A DNA stretch of 64,000 bases. It comes from Emiliania huxleyi CCMP1516. Taxonomy: Eukaryota; Haptophyta; Isochrysidales; Noelaerhabdaceae. A program made the position numbers and the translations under genes. Under the pieces are notes generated by a model. It was given only the letters and a program-made list of their open reading frames with translations. It did no database searches and was not told the origin of the DNA. Positions 51,392-62,604 of this stretch are shown piece after piece. Location: assembly GCF_000372725.1 (NCBI RefSeq), contig NW_005200763.1, forward strand, positions 36,950 to 100,949, written 5' to 3'. Positions within the stretch are counted from its first letter, which is position 1; each line of letters begins with the position of its first letter.

Positions 51392-53317
51392 GCGTCGCGG
51401 TCACGCTGTAGCCTCACCGTCGGCGCAGCGCCCGCCGCAAGGGTTTTATTTTTGGAAGACTAGCTGAGGGGCTCGCTAAACGCTCGCCGAGCTCCATGCT
51501 GTGCAACACCAACTAATCGTCAGGGGCGCGGAGAGCGCAGTGCACTGCGGTGAGGCTGCGCAGCGGGGGCTCGCCCCCTGCACCGCGGCGCGCTCAGCGG
51601 CGTAGGGGAGAGGGCGGTCGGTGGCGGCGGCGGCGAGGCGCGAGGCGGTGGCGGCGGTGGTGCGGGCGGCGGGATGACAGGGGAGGCGGCGGGATTGACA
51701 GGGGAGGCGGCGGCCACGCTCGAGCGGAGCGGCGCGAGAAGGGGGGGGGCGGCGGCGAGGCGCCGGTGAGCGAGGCGCCCGCGCCATCAGAGGGACGCCG
51801 CCGCGAGATGGAGGGCGGCGGTGACGGAGGCGAGGGGCGAGGCGGCGGCGGTGGCGGCGGCGGCGAGAACGGCGGCACCGAGTTTGTCTCGGTGAGCGGA
51901 GCGGCGGCGGGAGGAGGAGCAGCGGCGGCGCTCGCTCGCTGTTGACGGGAGCGCTTTTGAGCCTGTGAGCCCATGCCACTGCGACCGGCGTGGCCGGGAA
52001 CGGAGATCGCGCGCGCGCCGCCACTCACGACGCGCGCGCGATCTTCGCGGAGTCGGGTCCCCAGAGGGAAGCGGTCTTCTCGGCCGACGTCCAGCGGCGC
52101 GCAAGGAAGCAGGCGCAGCGGAGGCGGCCTAGCACCGGCTCGGCGCCGGGCGGTTGCGCTGCCCGCGAGCCGCGTCCTGAGCCTCGGCAGCGCGCTGCGC
52201 GGCGCGGCGCTCGCGCCGCTGCGGTTCCGAGAGCGGCATGATGGTAGGACCAGCTGAAGCTCGAGACTCCTCGGTATCACGAATTGCGCAGGTCACGGGG
52301 ATAAACGGCGGACAACGCGAGGCCCTTATATCTTTAGAAAAATCTGCCGTTAAGATGTTTTTAACAGAGCGACGATGCACGTAATGAACGTAGAGCCGAA
52401 CGAGAGGAAGCCGGGGAAGACGACTCCGAGGAGGACGAAACACCAGTGGTAATCCCGCCATCAGCTGTCACGATATACCCGAAGGGAACCCCACAGTGCC
52501 AACACCGACCGTTGAGGTAAAACAAGAGGTAAAACAAATCTCTCTCTCTCTCTTGAGGTACAAGATACAAGTGTTCGAAGAGAGAGTGGACCTGAGCAAC
52601 GACATGACTTGGAGGCAAATGATCGGAGTGGGAGTCAGAAATGTGGTCCTTGCGCGAGGGGAGCTCGATAAACTCGAGGGGCCAAATTATGCCGCGAGCA
52701 GGGCGGAGTTACGCAGAGCGGCGAGAGAAGCAGCGAGAGCAAGGCAGACGGCAGCGGCGTCTCAGAACGAGGCCGAGGAGAGCGATGAGTCAGAGGATGA
52801 AACAGCAGGGGAGAGAACGAGGACGAGAGTGAGAAGAACGAGAGGTGGCATGAAGGTCGCTGCGAGCCGAGAATTGGTGAGAAACTGCGAAGAGAGATAG
52901 GAAGTGGTAGACGCCCGAGGGTGGGCGACGGCGAGCACCACACTCCTCTCCTTAAAATCCCTGTGTGGTGGCGGCGTGCCGTCCTCCCATCCCTCCCTTG
53001 GGTTGTCTGTTTTCTTTCTTTCTTTTAGAGCGACGATGCTCATTCTCAGAGCGACGATGCTCATTCTCGCTCCTGTTCGCGGATAGAGAGGCACAAGAAT
53101 ATCGGTTATATCGCGGGCCCGAAATTTGTAAAAAATAAGAATCCCTGCAAGCCTACCTCCTCGAGGAGGTATACACCTACTCCAGCCTCGAGACTCCGGC
53201 GCGGCCCCGCTTTTTATTTACTTCCGCGCGACTCGCGGCCGCACCTACCTGATGCTCACCTGGGCGCACCAGGACCAGCGCAGCAGTGCTGGCTCGTAAG
53301 CACTAATGACCCCGTCC
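51392..53317. other. Repeat-containing region without a firm gene
   Basis: A reverse-strand Pro/Ala-rich frame (51594-52240; parts RRERRAAQRAAEAQDAARGQ and PLTETNSVPPFSPPPPP) might be a low-complexity protein, but a forward frame is equally long. At about 52640-52890 a forward frame (AAASQNEAEESDESEDE) repeats the element at 39420-39680. A GAAA/G-rich repeat unit lies at 52965-53030 in reverse orientation. An 18-base perfect palindrome (tacctcctcgaggaggta) lies at 53154-53171. Confidence 0.5.
52965..53030 (-). repeat. GAAA/G-rich dispersed repeat unit
   Basis: The reverse complement reads aaagaaagaaaacagacaac, then ccaagggagggatgggagga and the cgccgccaccacacaggga end. It matches copies at 12405, 62338 and 62426. 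Confidence 0.85.
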
Positions 53318-54524
53318 TCATCTCTCGAGGCCTTTCCGCCTGGCTGTTGGCTGCATGAGCGCACGGTGATGAAGATTCGACCCGTGCGTGATACGCGGGA
53401 AGGCGACGTTGGCGGCCGGTGGTTGCAGTGAGAAGTGGCGCGCGAGGGCTCGCCAGTGATCCTGTTCGGAGGCGCCGTCAAAGAGATCGAGTTCGAGGAG
53501 CCTGCGGCGGGGTCTCTGAGGCGTGCGTGGCTTCGCCGCATGGGCAGGGCCTCCGTGATATCCGCAATGCCAAGTGGCTGTATCGCGGATTGGTTTCGCC
53601 TAGATCTCCACTAACTCTCGCCGCTCAGGCTGGGTAGCGAAGGCAGCGCGGACGCGTTTAGGATGCAACGCTGCTTGAGAGTTGCGAGCCGCCTGCGCGT
53701 GACACGCAAGGAGCTGAGGGGAGCCGATAAAGGGAGGAGTACGAGCCGAGCGGAGTCCGTACCTGTATCTGCCACTCGGTGTCGTTGAGCCTTGCTCGCA
53801 GCGTCTCCTCGCTAGTCGTGAAGCCGGCGGCACTCCGCCACTCACCGCCGACGCACTGGCGCAGCTTCATGAGGATGTTGCTCCGTAGGCCGTCCAGCGG
53901 GTCGCGCAGTGTCAGGACGAAGCGCGCGTGTGGGAACGCATCGCGCAGCGCCTGAATGGGGTAGCGAGCGCGGCTCATACGAGGCAAATCGGGTGTAGTC
54001 CATGCGTCTCACAATAGCAGCCAGTTCGGTGCAGCATGGGGCGTGGGGTGGCGTCTACGAGGGCGGTTGCCTCCGGCATGAAGAGCCACGGAGCGTCCTG
54101 CAGCATACAGGGTACTGCTGAGGTCGAAGTGGCTTTACGGTGGGCGGAGACTGGCCGGCTTACTGTTAGCTGAGTGGCGCACCTGGAATGTTGTGTAACC
54201 CTCGGCCGACTTGAGGAAGTGCTCCTCGAGCAGGGGTGCAACGCGCGGAGTTGTGTTCTGCCATGCGAGCGCCTTTGGGTTCGAGTGCGGCGACGCCCAC
54301 ATTGTCTGCTCCAGTGGAATGTCTGGCCACAGCTGCCTCGCAAGCGCACCGAAGGCCTTCATGTCGTTGCCAGCAGCACGGCCTCCAAGGAGCATGTCGA
54401 GGGCAGCACCACAGGAGGAGGTGCCGGTCTTGTAGTACCCGACGCAGACGCCTCGTGGACCCGGCCGAGCCGTCGACTCGTGCGCTGCCGCGGAAGAGGG
54501 AGTGGCCGACCCCGGCATCGCCAT
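53318..54524 (-). CDS. P-loop sulfotransferase
   Basis: Exon 1 (54524-54183) has the PAPS-binding loop VCVGYYKTGTSSCGAALDML. Exon 2 starts at 54097 with DAPWLFMPEATALVD. A further exon (about 53960-53762) has the 3'-phosphate-binding segment PHARFVLTLRDPLDGLRSNI, where RDP is intact. The last exon reads LLELDLFDGASEQDHWRALA and HFSLQPPAANVAFPRITHG, typical of the end of these enzymes, and stops at 53318. The exact borders of exon 2 and the last exon are unresolved. No clear membrane anchor is seen before the P-loop. The family transfers sulfate from PAPS to sugars or other acceptors; the acceptor is unknown. Confidence 0.8.
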
Positions 54525-55535
54525 TGACCGCGTAACAATTTTCGTTTAGTATTTCGGTGCGCAATCGATTCGTAAAACGAGGCAAAACCAGGCTGAGGAT
54601 TGACTTACGTATATGGGGAACTCCAGAGTACTCTGTAGTAGTCTGTGGCAGTCGCGCGCCTTACGGACGGGTGATTTTTTATTTCTTCTTGTTGGTGTGT
54701 GTGGTGGTGGTGTGTGTGGGGGGGGGGGGGCTCTACCGTTTTGCAAAATTGCAATCAGGGCCTCGCTGCTGAGTTCGGGCAGGGGGGGGGGGGGGGGGGG
54801 AGTACGGAGTTCGTTCCGTCGCTTGACGACACCGGGTCACCCCACGAGCCGTTTCGTGTCGCTGGTCTTCTCTCGTTGAACGCGGTGCATAAATGAGAGA
54901 TAATACGCAGATTCATCACACGTCCGTCGGAACTTCAGCGATGGTGGAAAAATGGATGCTCAGGGAGGTAGGCGGGGAGGGCAGGTTCGCCAGCATCACC
55001 TCATACAAGATCCGCTCGGACAAGAGTCGCGCGGAGGTGGCTGCGGCGCCGAGGAGTACAGCGATCCCACTCATACCTTGGGGGCCGGATAACCCGCCCC
55101 CTGCTGACTTCGCAAAGGCGTTCAGTCCGCCTCGCAGAGAGCCCTCTTGGCTCGTGCGATTAATCCCTCGCCGTCACAATGTGCTGTAGATAAGGCCGGT
55201 CATCGTGAAGAAACTGAGCAGTACTGAGGGCACCGGTGGCTACGAGGTGTGCCGAGACAGATTCTAGAATCTGCCGCCACCACAGCGCATCCATATGGGT
55301 GAGGCTCGACCGGTCGTGGGCTATCCCTCGGCTGCTCTGATAGGTGCACGCCTTCACCACTCACGAGGACCACCTACCACGTGGCGGCGGCAACGTAATG
55401 GGATGTTACCTCCACCAACGCATGGCCTTCAAGAGAGCCACGATGGCAAGTCGCGCCGAGCAGGAGGCTAGGAGGGCAGTATGCCCTTGTTGATACCGGA
55501 GGCGCTGGGTGTAGGCGACTCTCGTGCACAGGGGG
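54525..55535. other. No firm gene; G runs
   Basis: Contains two long G runs (54719-54730 and 54783-54800) and GT-rich stretches. A reverse frame at 55160-55360 (MDALWWRQILESVSAHLVAT) is protein-like and may be an exon of an unrecognised gene. Confidence 0.45.
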
Positions 55536-56876
55536 ATGCTCCCCAAGGCCCTCGCGTCGGGCGGAGGCGTAAAGGGGCGGGGTTTTGACAAGAACAAGCA
55601 CGAGCGAGGCGTCATCGATGACGCCTGGAATGGCGCGAGAGTGCGCATCCCGTGCGCTGTCGGGAGGCGCCAGTCTCATGCGCCGAGCAATTGCGTAGGC
55701 GCCACCGACTGGGCATCGGGGTGGGCCGGCGACATGGCCACAGGTATGGCAGAGCAAGCCATTCCACTTCTCGAGGAATACATCAACAACGTGAGCTGAA
55801 ATCGAGATTGGCAAAATGTGGCACAGAGATGCGACCAAAGGCCGCATGGGAAAGGAGAACATGCCCTCTTGCAGGTGTTCAAATTCGCCAACCAGCTTGG
55901 CATCCTAAAAGAAATTTGCAACAAGGCGCTCGGCGAGACGTGGGCGACTGGTGAGCATCGGCTGCCTTTTTCCCCGACAAGCGAGGCTCATCTGACACCG
56001 TGACGACGCCCGGCGATAGGCGACCCAGTCGTCGCGATCTCCCTCGGTAAACTGGGCATCAGCGCCACGAACGCGGGGCAGGACAAATTTGGCATCGTGG
56101 AGGACCTCAAGGAGATGCACATTTCTGGCACGCGATCTAGCCGAGATCAATGCTGGCTTAGTCTATCCAGGGCGATACTCGAGCGAACCGACGTGGAGCA
56201 ACCGAGTGTCAGCTGCCGATCCCCCGCGCCTCTCCTCCGCGGCAGGCGTCAACATCAACCTCGAGAGCGTGATTTCGATGATGACTATGCACGGGCCGCT
56301 CCAACTCGGCATCTCGATGAGCAATGCAAGCCGACCCCCGCCCACGACCCCATCGCGCGCGGCGTCGCCGGGCCCTGTCGGGCACCGTGGCTAGTGGGCC
56401 GGGAGGCGCGAGGTCTCAGACAGCACACCCCACGGCGGTCTCAGGTGGCCTTCATCACCCAGAAGAGCCTCCAGATGGGCGTCAAGTATGGCCCTTGCAG
56501 CCCCTGCATCCCAGTCGCGAGCGCGACCGAGTTCACGACGGCGATCGCCGACGTCCAAGTCACGGTGGAGTGGCAGCCCTTTGGCGCCGATAGCGACGAG
56601 TGAGGGGCCGGCCGCGCACATCATTCCTGCCGGGGCGCAACCCACCCCCTCCCCGGCGCCCGCAGGATGCACCTACGTATCGACCACATGTGTGTCACCG
56701 GCGTCGACGGCGACTTCAAGGCGGCCGGCGTTGTCGGCACGCCCGTGATGAACGCGATGTTCCCGATGGGATTGGGGGAGAACGAAATCATCGGCCTGGG
56801 GGGAGCGGGCGTCTGGCACATGAACATCCCAAACCCAATCGGGTGGATGGCGGACTATGTCCCGTGGCCGTTCTGA
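55536..56876 (+). CDS. Seven-exon protein of unknown function
   Basis: Exons 55536-55632, 55699-55790, 55875-55950, 56020-56127, 56246-56325, 56445-56599 and 56666-56876 total 819 bases, 272 residues, and all phases agree. The protein reads through phrases such as GATDWASGWAGDMATGMAEQ, AIPLLEEYINNVFKFANQLG, VVAISLGKLGISATNAGQDK, MGVKYGPCSPCIPVA and GLGGAGVWHMNIPNPIGWMA. There is no signal peptide or membrane helix that I can be sure of. I do not recognise the family. Introns 1, 4 and 5 have GC donors; introns 2, 3 and 6 have GT. Agreement of six intron phases makes a random frame unlikely. Confidence 0.65.
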
Positions 56877-57451
56877 GCACCTCTCGCGGTCGGCCTGAGA
56901 GACGGAGGCAGCGGGTGCAAACCGCAGTCATCACCAGCTGTGCGCCAGAGCTGTGCGCGCACTGCGCGACGTAGAGTAGCGTGGTGTGTGTCTCATACCT
57001 CTTTTGCCTCGCAGAGCGCTGTCGCGTGTGCTCACTGTGCGTGGCGCTAAGAGCTAATCCCCGCGCGACTCGCAGCCCGAAACTCACGTGTGTGCTATAA
57101 CGCCTGATGCGCGCCGCACACGGAGGATCGCAAACCCCCTCCCCTGCTCTCCACGACGCTGCTCTCTCGACACCGCCCCGGGCGTGGGGGGGCAGAGACT
57201 ACCAGCCCGAGCTCCCTTGCGACGCCTCCTCCTCCTTCCCCCCGCCCGGCTGCTGCGCGCCAAGCCCTCACGCCTCGAGGGCGGCGCGCCCGTGCCAGCA
57301 CTCAGACGAGGGCGAGCCGCAAGCCGTGGAAGACGAGCGAGTCGATCCGCTCCTATTCGCACGGTGCGCGCTCACGGCGGTGCCCCCGGCCTTGGGGTTG
57401 GCAGGAGGGCGTATGGCTGCTGCGCCCTCATCCTCGCGTCTGCTACCTCGG
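56877..57451. other. No gene seen
   Basis: Convergent region between the forward orphan gene and the reverse TMEM53-like gene. Frames are Arg/Ala/Pro rich on both strands. The ATCTCGGC-type motif starts at its right edge. Confidence 0.5.
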
Positions 57452-59165
57452 CTAATCTCGGCTGCCCCTGCTTTCCCGAGCCTTGCTCATCTCCGCGCCC
57501 CCGTGACATCTCGGCGACTCCTCGACTGGACTAGATCTCGGCTCAACTCGGCGATCCCTCGCCGTCATCGTCGTCGCCGCCTTTTGAGCCGTCGCGAGCA
57601 GAGCCGACGCCGGTGGCGCCGCCGCCCCCGCCGCGCCGCCGGCCGCGCCGCCGCCCTCGCGCGCCGCATCGCCGGCCGCTGCCTCCTCGCCCCCCTCACC
57701 TCCCCGCCGCAGCAGGCTGAAGACCGTGCGCGGCGACGAGAAGAGCGCCTTGACGTGGTCCGTGTGTGTATTAGTGAATCCCTTCATCAGCCGCTCTTCC
57801 CTCCTTCCCAGCTCAGAGCGCCTTGATGTGGTCTGTGCTTGTCTCGACCTCGCGCACGGCCAGGCCGACCTCGCGCGCCTGCTCACAGCTCGCGGCGTGA
57901 GGAGGCGTCGCCCGCACCTCGACTCGCGCCCGCCACGCCACGCGCCAGCTCCGCGGCGTTGGCCACGTCCGCAGGGTCGATGAAGGGGTCCGCCTTGTTG
58001 TACAGAAAGATGATCTCCGACCCGGCGCACTGCGCTGCGCCCTCGTAGATCGTGCCGAGCGCGTGCGTCGCGACGCGGTCGTAGTCGCCGCTCAGGCCCC
58101 AGTCCACCGGCCCGGACATCCACCGGTTCAGCTCCACGCCCTGCAGCCGGCCGAGCAGCGTGAGCAGCCGGTGCTTCATCTTGATGTAAAAGATGGAGAG
58201 CCACCAGCGCCCCTCGACCAGCCACTGGTGCAGCCGCTCGGGCAGCAGCTTGAGCGGCAGCCGCAGCCCGATCGAGGCGAGGTACGCGCGCGCGAATCGC
58301 GTGAAGGCGGCCGGCTGAGGGGGGGGGGGGGGGGGGGCATCCCCGAGGTTGCAGCTGAGGTAGCGGCCGAGGCTTGCAGAGCGGCCAGGTGCGGCGAGGC
58401 GCGGCCGAGGTGCGGCCGAGGGTGCAGCAGAGTGGAGGCGCGCCTTTGGCAGGATCGGCGTTGAGTCGCAGAGCAGGGTGGAGAAGCGGAGGCCGACCTT
58501 GGAGCGGAGCAGCACGTACAGCGCGAGGAAGCCGCCGCTCATGCAGTGCACCACGTCAAAGTGCCGGTCGAGGCTGTCGAGGCTCTGGCTGTCGACGCTC
58601 TGGCTGCGCGGCTCGGCGCGGCGCCGGCCGGGCTGCAGCTGGCGGCGGAGGGTGCGGTACCTGAGGCGTGGTGTGGACGCGTTGCGGGCCTGTACCGCCG
58701 GGCTGCAGCTGGGTTGCGGAGGGCGGGTGTGCCAGCCGCGCGGCTTTGAGATGAGGCCGACCTTTGAGGGCCGGATCACGACCTCGTCAAAGCCATTCTT
58801 GGCGTACCTGCCCGGGGCGCCAGAGCGTGAGCGCGGAGGTTCGGCGCAAGGCGGGATTCGACGGCGGCGCACATCCGCCGCACGTACTCCAGCTCTCGGT
58901 CCTTGGCGAAGAACCAGCCGAGGATCAGCGCGCTCCGGCCTGTGTCGCCGCCGCCGTGCGCGCACTCAGCCGCCGCCGCCGGCGTTGTGGAGGAGCGAGG
59001 GTCCGTCAGCACCGCCGCCTCCGCCGCCTCCTCGAGGATCGAGTTTGGCATCATCGCGAGAGAGCGAGCCCGCCGAAGCGGCGCACTGGCGGCGGGCTGC
59101 GGAGCGGCGCCTCGGAGGGCGTAGCCGGACGCAGAGGCCAGCTGCAGAAGACTTAATAGCCGCAT
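57452..59165 (-). CDS. TMEM53/DUF829 alpha/beta-hydrolase-like protein
   Basis: First exon 59165-58873 begins with a possible signal or transit peptide (MRLLSLLQLASASGYALRG) and has SALILGWFFAKDRELEYVRR, the DUF829 start. The second, from 58807, continues YAKNGFDEVVIRPSKVG. A middle exon holds the nucleophile-elbow-like HFDVVHCMSGGFLALYVLL and a DST motif (LCDSTPILPK). Exon 58314-57946 has the Asp region IIFLYNKADPFIDPADVANA. Exon 57878-57822 has the His region REVETSTDHIK, and the last exon starts at 57748 (ALFSSPRTVF). The tail to 57452 is Ala/Gly rich and partly ATCTCGGC repeat, so the true stop is uncertain. Some middle exon borders are unresolved. TMEM53 is a nuclear-envelope protein in animals; the role here is unknown. 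Confidence 0.7.
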
Positions 59166-59231
59166 GCTCGGAGGTGAGCGGATCGAGGGCAAAGGCGTCG
59201 GGCCAGCTCCTGTTAGATCTTCGGCTCCGCG

Positions 59232-59692
59232 GGGTTCCGGCTCCTACCCAGATAGGGGGTCTGCGGCACTGAGTCGCGCCAAAACGCCCTACCTACCTAC
59301 CTATTGCGGGCGCCGACCGCCAGGCTCCGTGCCCCACCTACCTACCTATTCCCAGGCCGCGCAGCGAAGCGAAAAAATACCCGTTAGCCCTCTGTGAATA
59401 GGCTCCCAGCGCCCGCCGCGCCGGCTTGTACCGCGGTGCGGCACCCGTCTCGGCTGGCGTCCCGGCCGCAGGCGACTCGTCTGGCATGGCCCCGTTTCGC
59501 GGCTAAACGCGCCGTCTCCCGCGCGAGCGAAGCGGTTTTTTTACCCCCACCCCCCCAACCCCCCACACCACCGCCACCTACATACCTATTGCGGGGCCCT
59601 CTGGGGCGGTCAAAACCGGACCTACCTACCTATTGCATAGGGTCCAACGGGTGCCGACAGACCCCCTATCTGGGTAGGAGCCGGAACCCTGT
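59232..59692. mobile_element. Small non-autonomous element with 30-base inverted ends
   Basis: The left end starts ggggttccggctcctaccca and continues gatagggggtctg. The right end (about 59660-59692) is its exact inverse complement over about 30 bases (cagaccccctatctgggtag, then gagccggaaccc). The interior has three cctacctacctat tracts and gcgcagcgaagcgaaaaa. There is no reading frame for a transposase and no clear target-site duplication. Related copies: 39828-40055, about 39340-39430, and an end fragment at 12507-12523. Confidence 0.8.
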
Positions 59693-59731
59693 GTGTACCT
59701 GATCTGTTGGAAAAGAAAGAATTTGCCCACC

Positions 59732-59860
59732 CCCTCGCACAAGACTGGGCACGGGACTGGCGCGCACTGGCACTAACACAGGTACACCACTGGAGCAAAG
59801 AATTTTACAAGAAAACTCCCTCGCACAACACTGGGCACGGGACTGGCGCGCACTGGCACA
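59732..59860 (+). repeat. Direct repeat, two copies of about 42 bases
   Basis: The sequence ccctcgcacaagactgggca, running on to gactggcgcgcactggcac, occurs at 59732-59774 and again at about 59819-59861. Each copy is followed or preceded by aaagaattttaca. No gene is seen in the wider stretch 59693-60335. Confidence 0.8.
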
Positions 59861-60335
59861 AAGAATTTTACAACCGCACGGAGAAAAAAGAAATTGTAGC
59901 GGTGCTGTCAAGAGCAGCTTGGCTGTTGTTGGCTGTATGTCGAGGGAGAAGAAGAGGTGACATGCCCGAGAACTAAGCAGAAGGTGATGAAGCGAAAGGT
60001 TGTTCCGAGGGGGGGCACACGTGAAGGTGGAGTGAGATACTGAGTGTGAGGCCGGACGTGGCAGCACTCACGCCCGCGCTGGAGCCGCTGCTCGCGAGCT
60101 TGTGCAGCTGCGGAATCGCGCCGAGTGCAGTGGCTGCGATGATGATGGCGCCAACCTTGACGCTGTAAGGGGGTCAGGAGGCTCCGCCGGGTGGCACGCG
60201 AGCATCGCGCGAGCGACAACAAACCTCGAGGTCTCGAGGCTGGTATCCGCGTCATGACACGCCTCGATCTACACACACTCTAAGAACTCTCCCGAACTAG
60301 CTCAAACAAATCCCGTCGCGGCTCGCCGAGCCTCT

Positions 60336-62091
60336 CTATGGCACGTGCCTGCGGCCTGTGCACGTTGCTGCCACCTCTACACGGAAGCCCCCCTGGCGGT
60401 CCGATCCCTGGAGCATGAGTGGGGGCGGCCTGCCCGTGAAGCACCAGGGCAATGGGTGGTAGTAGCCCGCCTCCTTTGTCGAGAGCCGGTGCACGTTCTT
60501 TGGCTGCAGGATGAGAGCCACGGCGAGGCTTCGAAAGTCCGCGTCGCCAATCGCATTGTGGCTGAAGCGGCACCTCCACGGGGGCGGCGCCCCCGCGCGG
60601 CTGTGGCGCGACGATACTTCCTCGTGTGGGCCGGGGCCGAGCCCGCCGCCGCACAGGAACGCGTGGGAGCGGTCCACGAATCGAAAGAAGCTCCAAAGGC
60701 GCCGCGCGCGAAAGGGACGCATGTCGACCATTTCAAAGTTGTTGTAGTAATAGCTTCCGTTGTAGAGCAGTGGGAGCTGCGCCCCTCCTCCCGCGACAAA
60801 GGGCGCGACCAGCTGCTCGTCAAAGTTGACGCCGGGTAGCGCGGCGAAGGCGCTTACGAGCGAGCCGAGGCCGACGTCAATCCAGCCGCGGTCGGCATGC
60901 ACCGCGAGATAGCCGTACGCGAGCTGGCGCTGCTGGAACATGGCAAACAGGTCGGTTGGCGCGAGGGACGTGAGGCGAGAGTCGCCGCCGTCGATGCGGA
61001 GGTAAAAGTCGAACTCGCGCATCACCGGCGCGTGGAAGATAATCCCTGCAAAGAAGCGGCACATCTGCCGGTAGCCGAAGCCGTGCCACGCCGTCGGAAT
61101 CGAGACTGCGCACAGCGACGCAACGTGACACGCTGTCAGGAGAAGGTGAGGGAGGGGTTGGACAGCTGCGTGTGGACTAGTGTGCAGATGAAAGTTGCCT
61201 GCGAGTACTAGAGTATGTGTGTGAAGGGGGAGGCTGCGCACCGTTGTCGAAGGGGTGCATGGCGCGGAAGAGCCGCAGCACTTCCTCGTGCCTGTGGTAA
61301 CGGGCCAGCGCGCGCTCGTCAAATGCGATCCGAGGGAACCACACGGCAGGCAGGCCGCTGCCAGCCGCGCGGATCTCTGCCATGTCCTTTTCGTCCATGT
61401 CGGGGTTCCACACGGCGAGGGGATAAGCGCCGCCTGGCCAGCGGCCCATCTCACGTCGAAGATTGCGCGTCGACTGCAGAATCGACTGCAGCTGGGTGCA
61501 CTCGCCGCCAGTCCGCTTGCTGTAGCTCTGTGCTAGTCTCCTGCCACGAATAGAGTATTCGCCCAGATGTAACGGAAAGGCCAAGGTGAGCACGACAGCT
61601 CGCGGCCTGTCCGCTGGCCACGTCGCGTGCAGCGCGCGCGCCTCTTGCTCGATGCGGCTGTAGCCAGCGACGTCGGGAAACATCCCCTCTGCAGCCTCGG
61701 CCACCTCACCGCGGGTGACTGGCTCGCTGGACTGCATCGCAGGCCGCTCCTTTGCAAGCCAGCCCTCGATATTGCCTGCGTCGTCCGTCGCATCCATTCC
61801 AACGACGCAAGGAGTAGCGGTCCGCAGCGTAAGGACGCGCCTGCAGGACGGCATCTGCCCGCAAGCCCGCTGCGCGGCGGCCAACGTCCCGTACCGCGAT
61901 TGACACGGGTCGTCGTCGGCACCGCCGGTGCCGGAACCAAAAACCAGCTGGTAGCCGAGGTAGCGCAGCCGCGCATTCACCTCCTCCTCACACGCGCGCA
62001 GCTTCTTGCTGCTCACCAGCACCTTTTGCTGTCCCTTCTCCTCATCGATCGGAGGGCCATAGTGGCAGGTCGGCGTGTGCCGCGGCTGCAT
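60336..62091 (-). CDS. KRE2/MNT1-type alpha-1,2-mannosyltransferase (GT15)
   Basis: Exon 1 (62091-61242) starts MQPRHTPTCHYGPPIDEE and has a Cys-rich region and PRAVVLTLAFPLHLGEYSIR, then WNPDMDEKDMAEIR and VWFPRIAFDERAL. Exon 2 (61105-60336) has GYRQMCRFFAGIIFHAPVMR, then REFDFYLRIDGGDSRLTSLA, YGYLAVHADRGW, YYYNNFEMVDMRPFRARRLW and GDADFRSLAVALIL. These follow the order of conserved blocks in fungal KRE2/MNT1 Golgi mannosyltransferases. No strong N-terminal anchor is seen after the chosen ATG; an upstream exon may supply it. A short in-frame intron may lie inside exon 2 (about 60565-60640), since the family lacks the Gly/Pro/Arg-rich stretch there. Confidence 0.8.
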
Positions 62092-62337
62092 GACGGAGAG
62101 ACTGCGGGCACTGAGGCGAAACTTGCACGTGTCAGCTGGTCGCAAGAACTACAAAGCTGGACAAAGCTTAACGTAGCTGCAATCTCTTGCCGCGAAACTT
62201 TCGCGTCAGTCGACGTTCCGAGCTGTGTGTCGCGCCTGAGCTCGCCCCTGGCGCCCGAGGCTACCCGGGACCAACAGACAGCATCAAAGTTTCGGCTCCG
62301 GTGGTGTGCCGGTTGTGCCAGTCCGCGCCAGTCAGAA

Positions 62338-62480
62338 AGAAAGAAAGAAAGAAAACAGACAAGCCAAGGGAGGGATGGGAGGACGGCACGCCGCCACGAC
62401 ACAGGGATTTTAAGGAGAGGTGTAAAGAAAGAAAGAAAGAAAACAGACAACCCAAGGGAGGGATGGGAGGACGGCACGGT
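62338..62480 (+). repeat. Tandem pair of GAAA/G-rich dispersed repeat units
   Basis: Two adjacent copies, each with GAAAGAAAGAAA, acagacaa, ccaagggagggatgggagg and acggcac, at about 62338-62425 and 62426-62480. The flank gccagtccgcgccagt is shared with 39728-39750. Confidence 0.9.
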
Positions 62481-62604
62481 GTGTCGCGCCAGTCTGCGAC
62501 GTCAAAATTCTTTGTTTCACACTGCCACGCCACAAGCGCTCTTGAGGGAGGCCCTAGCCGGCTTTGCGGGAGGCGACGCGGCGGTGGGGCGAGGTGGGCT
62601 GAAG

